Assembly (NCBI RefSeq): GCF_019424165.1
Contig: NZ_JAHZAA010000042.1
Span: 11,598-19,847, forward strand
DNA: 8,250 nt
Origin: Desulfovibrio sp.
GTDB taxonomy: Bacteria; Desulfobacterota; Desulfovibrionia; Desulfovibrionales; Desulfovibrionaceae
Direction of reading: 5' to 3'
The notes under the pieces were generated by a model that had not been told where the DNA came from, searched no databases, and saw only the letters and a program-made list of their open reading frames with translations. Below are positions 6,330 to 8,250 of this stretch, piece by piece. A program made the position numbers and the translations under genes. Each line of letters starts with the position of its first letter. Positions within the stretch are counted from its first letter, which is position 1.

Positions 6330-7568
6330 ATGCAGCAGACAAATACTGTTCATGAAAGTGCAAAAAATCATCACGAGCAACAGCTCAGCCTTTTGTATGA
6401 GCTTGCGCAGATCATGAATTTCACGACAGATTTGACACAAGCTCTGGATAAGGCGTTAAAGCTTATGGCCGGGCAACTGCACATGATGCGCGGAGCCATC
6501 ACCCTTATTTCTCCGCATACCGGCGAGATACGTACGGAAGCGGGCTACGGGCTGAAGCCTGCGGAATTGCGGCGCGGCCGTTATGTGCGCGGTGAAGGCA
6601 TCACGGGCAGGGTTATTGAAAGCGGGCGGCCCATGTATATCTCCGATGTGTCTGAAGAGCCGCTGTTTCTGAATCGTACCCGTTCGCGCGATTTGAAAAA
6701 GGAAGGTATTTCTTTCATCTGCGTACCCATTCGCCTCAATGATCAGGTTGTCGGGGCGCTTTCTGTGGATCATTTGCTGGTGGACGAAGCTACCCTTGAA
6801 GATGAAATGCGTCTTCTGACCATAGTATCCACGCTTCTTGGACATGCCGCGTTGGAAACCCAGGGGCGTATGGGTGAAGAAATTTCATCCCCCCTGCGGC
6901 CCAAAGGATTTGTAGGCAATTCCGAGGGGATGCAAAAAGTCTATGCCCAGATAGCCCAGGTGGCTCCTTCAGTGACAACGGTATTTCTTCAGGGTGAATC
7001 GGGTACGGGTAAAGAACTTGCCGCCCGCGCCATTCACGCGGGCAGCGCGCGTGCCGATAAGCCGTTTATTTCACTCAATTGCGCGGCCTTGCCGGAAAAT
7101 TTGATAGAGAGCGAGCTGTTCGGTCATGAGCGCGGGGCATTTACCGGGGCCAGTGCCACACGCAAGGGGCGGTTTGAACTGGCCCACGGCGGCACGCTGT
7201 TCCTGGATGAAGTGGGTGAGTTGTCTCTCATGACCCAGGCCAAGCTTTTGCGTGTCTTGCAGGAGCGGGCCTTTGAGCGCCTGGGCGGCATGGAAACCCA
7301 TTATGTGGACGTGCGCTTTATCACTGCCACCAACAGGAATCTTGAGCACATGGTTGCCAAGGAAAGTTTTCGGCGCGACCTTTTTTACCGGCTGAACGTG
7401 TTTCCCATCTATCTGCCTCCGCTGCGGGGGCGGCCTGAGGACATTCTTCCGCTTGCCAACCATTTTATCAGAAAATTTGCCCAGACCAATGGACGGGAAA
7501 ACGTACGTCTTTCTTTGTCAGTAATGGACATGCTGCAGCGCTACGCCTGGCCGGGCAACATTCGTTAG
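6330..7568 (+). CDS. NifA-type sigma54 activator, GAF and AAA+ part, ended by an in-frame TAG before the DNA-binding domain
   Basis: The 412-aa product has an N-terminal GAF domain (about 20–175), strongly NifA-like in RGRYVRGEGITGRV (82–95) and ISFICVPIRL (127–136). A sigma54-interacting AAA+ domain (about 194–412) follows, with Walker A GESGTGKE (222–229), an intact GAFTGA sigma54-contact loop (269–274), Walker B GTLFLDE (288–294) and FRRDLFYRLNVFP (347–359) holding the arginine-finger region. It ends in WPGNIR followed by TAG (7566–7568). In this family the next residues are almost always ELEN(V/I), and here the frame continues as LENV. The TAG is thus a single-base change from the GAG codon of the conserved Glu. 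The ATG at 6330 has only a weak AAGAA upstream. No nif genes are visible, so a nitrogen-fixation role is not shown. The truncated protein could still oligomerise and hydrolyse ATP, but it lacks its own DNA-binding helix-turn-helix. Confidence 0.85.
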   Translation: MQQTNTVHESAKNHHEQQLSLLYELAQIMNFTTDLTQALDKALKLMAGQLHMMRGAITLISPHTGEIRTEAGYGLKPAELRRGRYVRGEGITGRVIESGRPMYISDVSEEPLFLNRTRSRDLKKEGISFICVPIRLNDQVVGALSVDHLLVDEATLEDEMRLLTIVSTLLGHAALETQGRMGEEISSPLRPKGFVGNSEGMQKVYAQIAQVAPSVTTVFLQGESGTGKELAARAIHAGSARADKPFISLNCAALPENLIESELFGHERGAFTGASATRKGRFELAHGGTLFLDEVGELSLMTQAKLLRVLQERAFERLGGMETHYVDVRFITATNRNLEHMVAKESFRRDLFYRLNVFPIYLPPLRGRPEDILPLANHFIRKFAQTNGRENVRLSLSVMDMLQRYAWPGNIR

Positions 7569-7898
7569 CTGGAAAATGTTATGGAAAGGGCGGTATTGCT
7601 TTTGGGCCGCGAAGGCCTTGTTTTGCCGCAGCACCTGCCTCCGGCTCTGCATGGCGCGCACTGCGTCGGCATGAGCGGAGAGAACGCCTGCGCAGCGCGC
7701 CCGGGATTTTCCGGCACCCTGCAAGATCAGCTGGATGAGCTTGAACGGGCTTCCATTGTTGAAGCACTGGAGTTCAGCCAGGGGCAAATGGGCAAAGCCG
7801 CAGCGAGCCTTGGCCTTACAGAGCGGATCATGGCGCTGCGTATGAAGAAATATGATATCAACTATAAGGAATTTCGCCCCAGGCATAGCCGTTCATAA
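7569..7898 (+). pseudogene. Separated C-terminal Fis-type HTH part of the NifA-type activator
   Basis: This is the same reading frame as the 412-aa upstream part, resuming directly after the TAG. Together they would make a 522-aa activator of normal NifA length. The frame opens with LENVMERAVLLL, the end of the AAA+ lid, then a linker with two cysteines eight residues apart. That spacing does not match the C-X4-C pair of oxygen-sensitive NifA proteins. A Fis-type DNA-binding domain follows (LDELERASIVEALEF, then GKAAASLGLTERIMALRMKKYDI). The frame is otherwise intact to its TAA at 7898, with no further damage. An ATG at 7581 lies 12 bases after the stop with GGA 7 bases upstream, so re-initiation could yield a free 105-aa Fis-like protein. 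I list it as the pseudogene half of a broken gene, but a functional split is possible. Confidence 0.7.
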
Positions 7899-7999
7899 CA
7901 TGCCGCAGTTCCGCCATTGTTTTTGCGGCGACGTTGTTGCTGCGAGGCAATGCCCCAGATGATTTGCGGTTCTATTCAGAGAGCAAACGATATTTCGGA

Positions 8000-8026
8000 G
8001 CAGGGCGGCTTAACATGCCGCCCTGC
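8000..8026 (+). terminator. GC-rich hairpin downstream of the activator gene; possible weak terminator
   Basis: GCAGGGCGGC (8000–8009) and its exact complement (8017–8026) flank a 7-base loop TTAACAT. Only a short TTT follows after CGCC, so the U-run of an intrinsic terminator is missing. It could mark the 3' end of the activator transcript or halt exonucleases. Confidence 0.4.
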
Positions 8027-8183
8027 CGCCTTTGGCCTTCACCGGTAAATTTTTTATACGCACTGGAGCATGCACGTCTGAAAGAGCAGGCTGATATGTC
8101 TGTCTGCCTTGTTGTTATATTTTGCAAGCTGGTTGCTTTCTTTGGCGGTTCACGTTGTTTCGTGCGTGGATTGAAAGCGTCGT

Positions 8184-8232
8184 CAATGGCATAAAACTAC
8201 ACTTATGTAGTTTTATGCCATTGCTGTTTTTT
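8184..8232 (+). terminator. 18-bp perfect hairpin with downstream T-run; probable terminator
   Basis: CAATGGCATAAAACTACA (8184–8201) pairs perfectly with 8206–8223 around a CTTA loop; six Ts follow at 8227–8232 after a 3-base gap. The stem is unusually long and partly AT-rich. On the minus strand no T-run follows, so the polarity fits termination of rightward transcription, either from the activator gene or from a short transcript starting near 8067. A repeat-element end or operator cannot be excluded, because the window ends shortly after. Confidence 0.55.
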
Positions 8233-8250
8233 CCATGTAATTTGTACAAA

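Larger units (their letters stand above)
7899..8250. other. Gene-poor right end with two strong hairpins
   Basis: I find no convincing gene here. The one open frame (7934–8194, 86 codons) has no good ribosome binding site, no recognisable motif, crosses one hairpin and stops inside the other. The region holds a 10-bp GC-rich hairpin (8000–8026), a weak promoter-like pair (TTGGCC 8032–8037, 17 bases, TATACG 8055–8060) and an 18-bp perfect hairpin with a T-run near the edge (8184–8232). Confidence 0.6.

Noticed and set aside
7566..7568. TAG as pyrrolysine or programmed readthrough
   Set aside because: The position is a conserved surface Glu in AAA+ activators, not a catalytic site, and pyrrolysine is typical of methylamine methyltransferases; a point mutation from GAG explains it more simply.
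7934..8194. 86-codon plus-strand frame after the activator gene
   Set aside because: No ribosome binding site, runs through the 8000–8026 hairpin and stops within the 8184–8223 stem; composition not protein-like.

Overview
The window looks like chromosome from a Desulfovibrio-type sulfate reducer (Desulfobacterota). This rests on the moderately high GC, the acpS–nnr–tsaE–lysC gene string and the character of the NifA-type regulator. It is inferred from sequence style; no marker gene is present.

Left part (1–4593, minus strand): five genes read leftward, in the order acpS (holo-ACP synthase), nnr (two-domain NAD(P)HX repair enzyme), tsaE (tRNA t6A ATPase), lysC (aspartate kinase) and a DUF3391/HD-domain protein that runs off the window's left edge. 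acpS/nnr overlap by 4 bases and nnr/tsaE by 13, so the first three form a tightly coupled housekeeping operon. lysC follows after about 70 bases. The HD gene probably has its own promoter: a near-consensus sigma70 promoter lies in the 73-base gap after lysC, with its -10 box in the centre of a perfect 12-bp-arm inverted repeat. lysC carries an internal ATG at codon 247 behind a perfect AGGAGG, at the place where a separate regulatory beta subunit starts in the B. subtilis and C. glutamicum aspartokinases.

Middle (4594–6177): a divergent intergenic region with a 16-bp perfect palindrome, then ugd (UDP-glucose 6-dehydrogenase) on the plus strand, closed by a textbook intrinsic terminator at 6144–6177.

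Right part (6178–8250): a NifA-type sigma54 activator (GAF, AAA+, Fis-type HTH). An in-frame TAG at 7566–7568 replaces the conserved Glu of the NIRELENV motif. The gene is therefore split into a GAF–AAA+ part without a DNA-binding domain and a 105-aa Fis-like remainder that could be made by re-initiation. The last 352 bases hold no convincing gene but contain two strong hairpins; the second has an 18-bp perfect stem and a nearby T-run.

I see no mobile element, CRISPR array, tRNA or rRNA, and no clear new multi-gene system. The best candidates for a second look are the split activator, the internal lysC start, the palindrome over the HD-gene promoter, and the long hairpin near the right edge.
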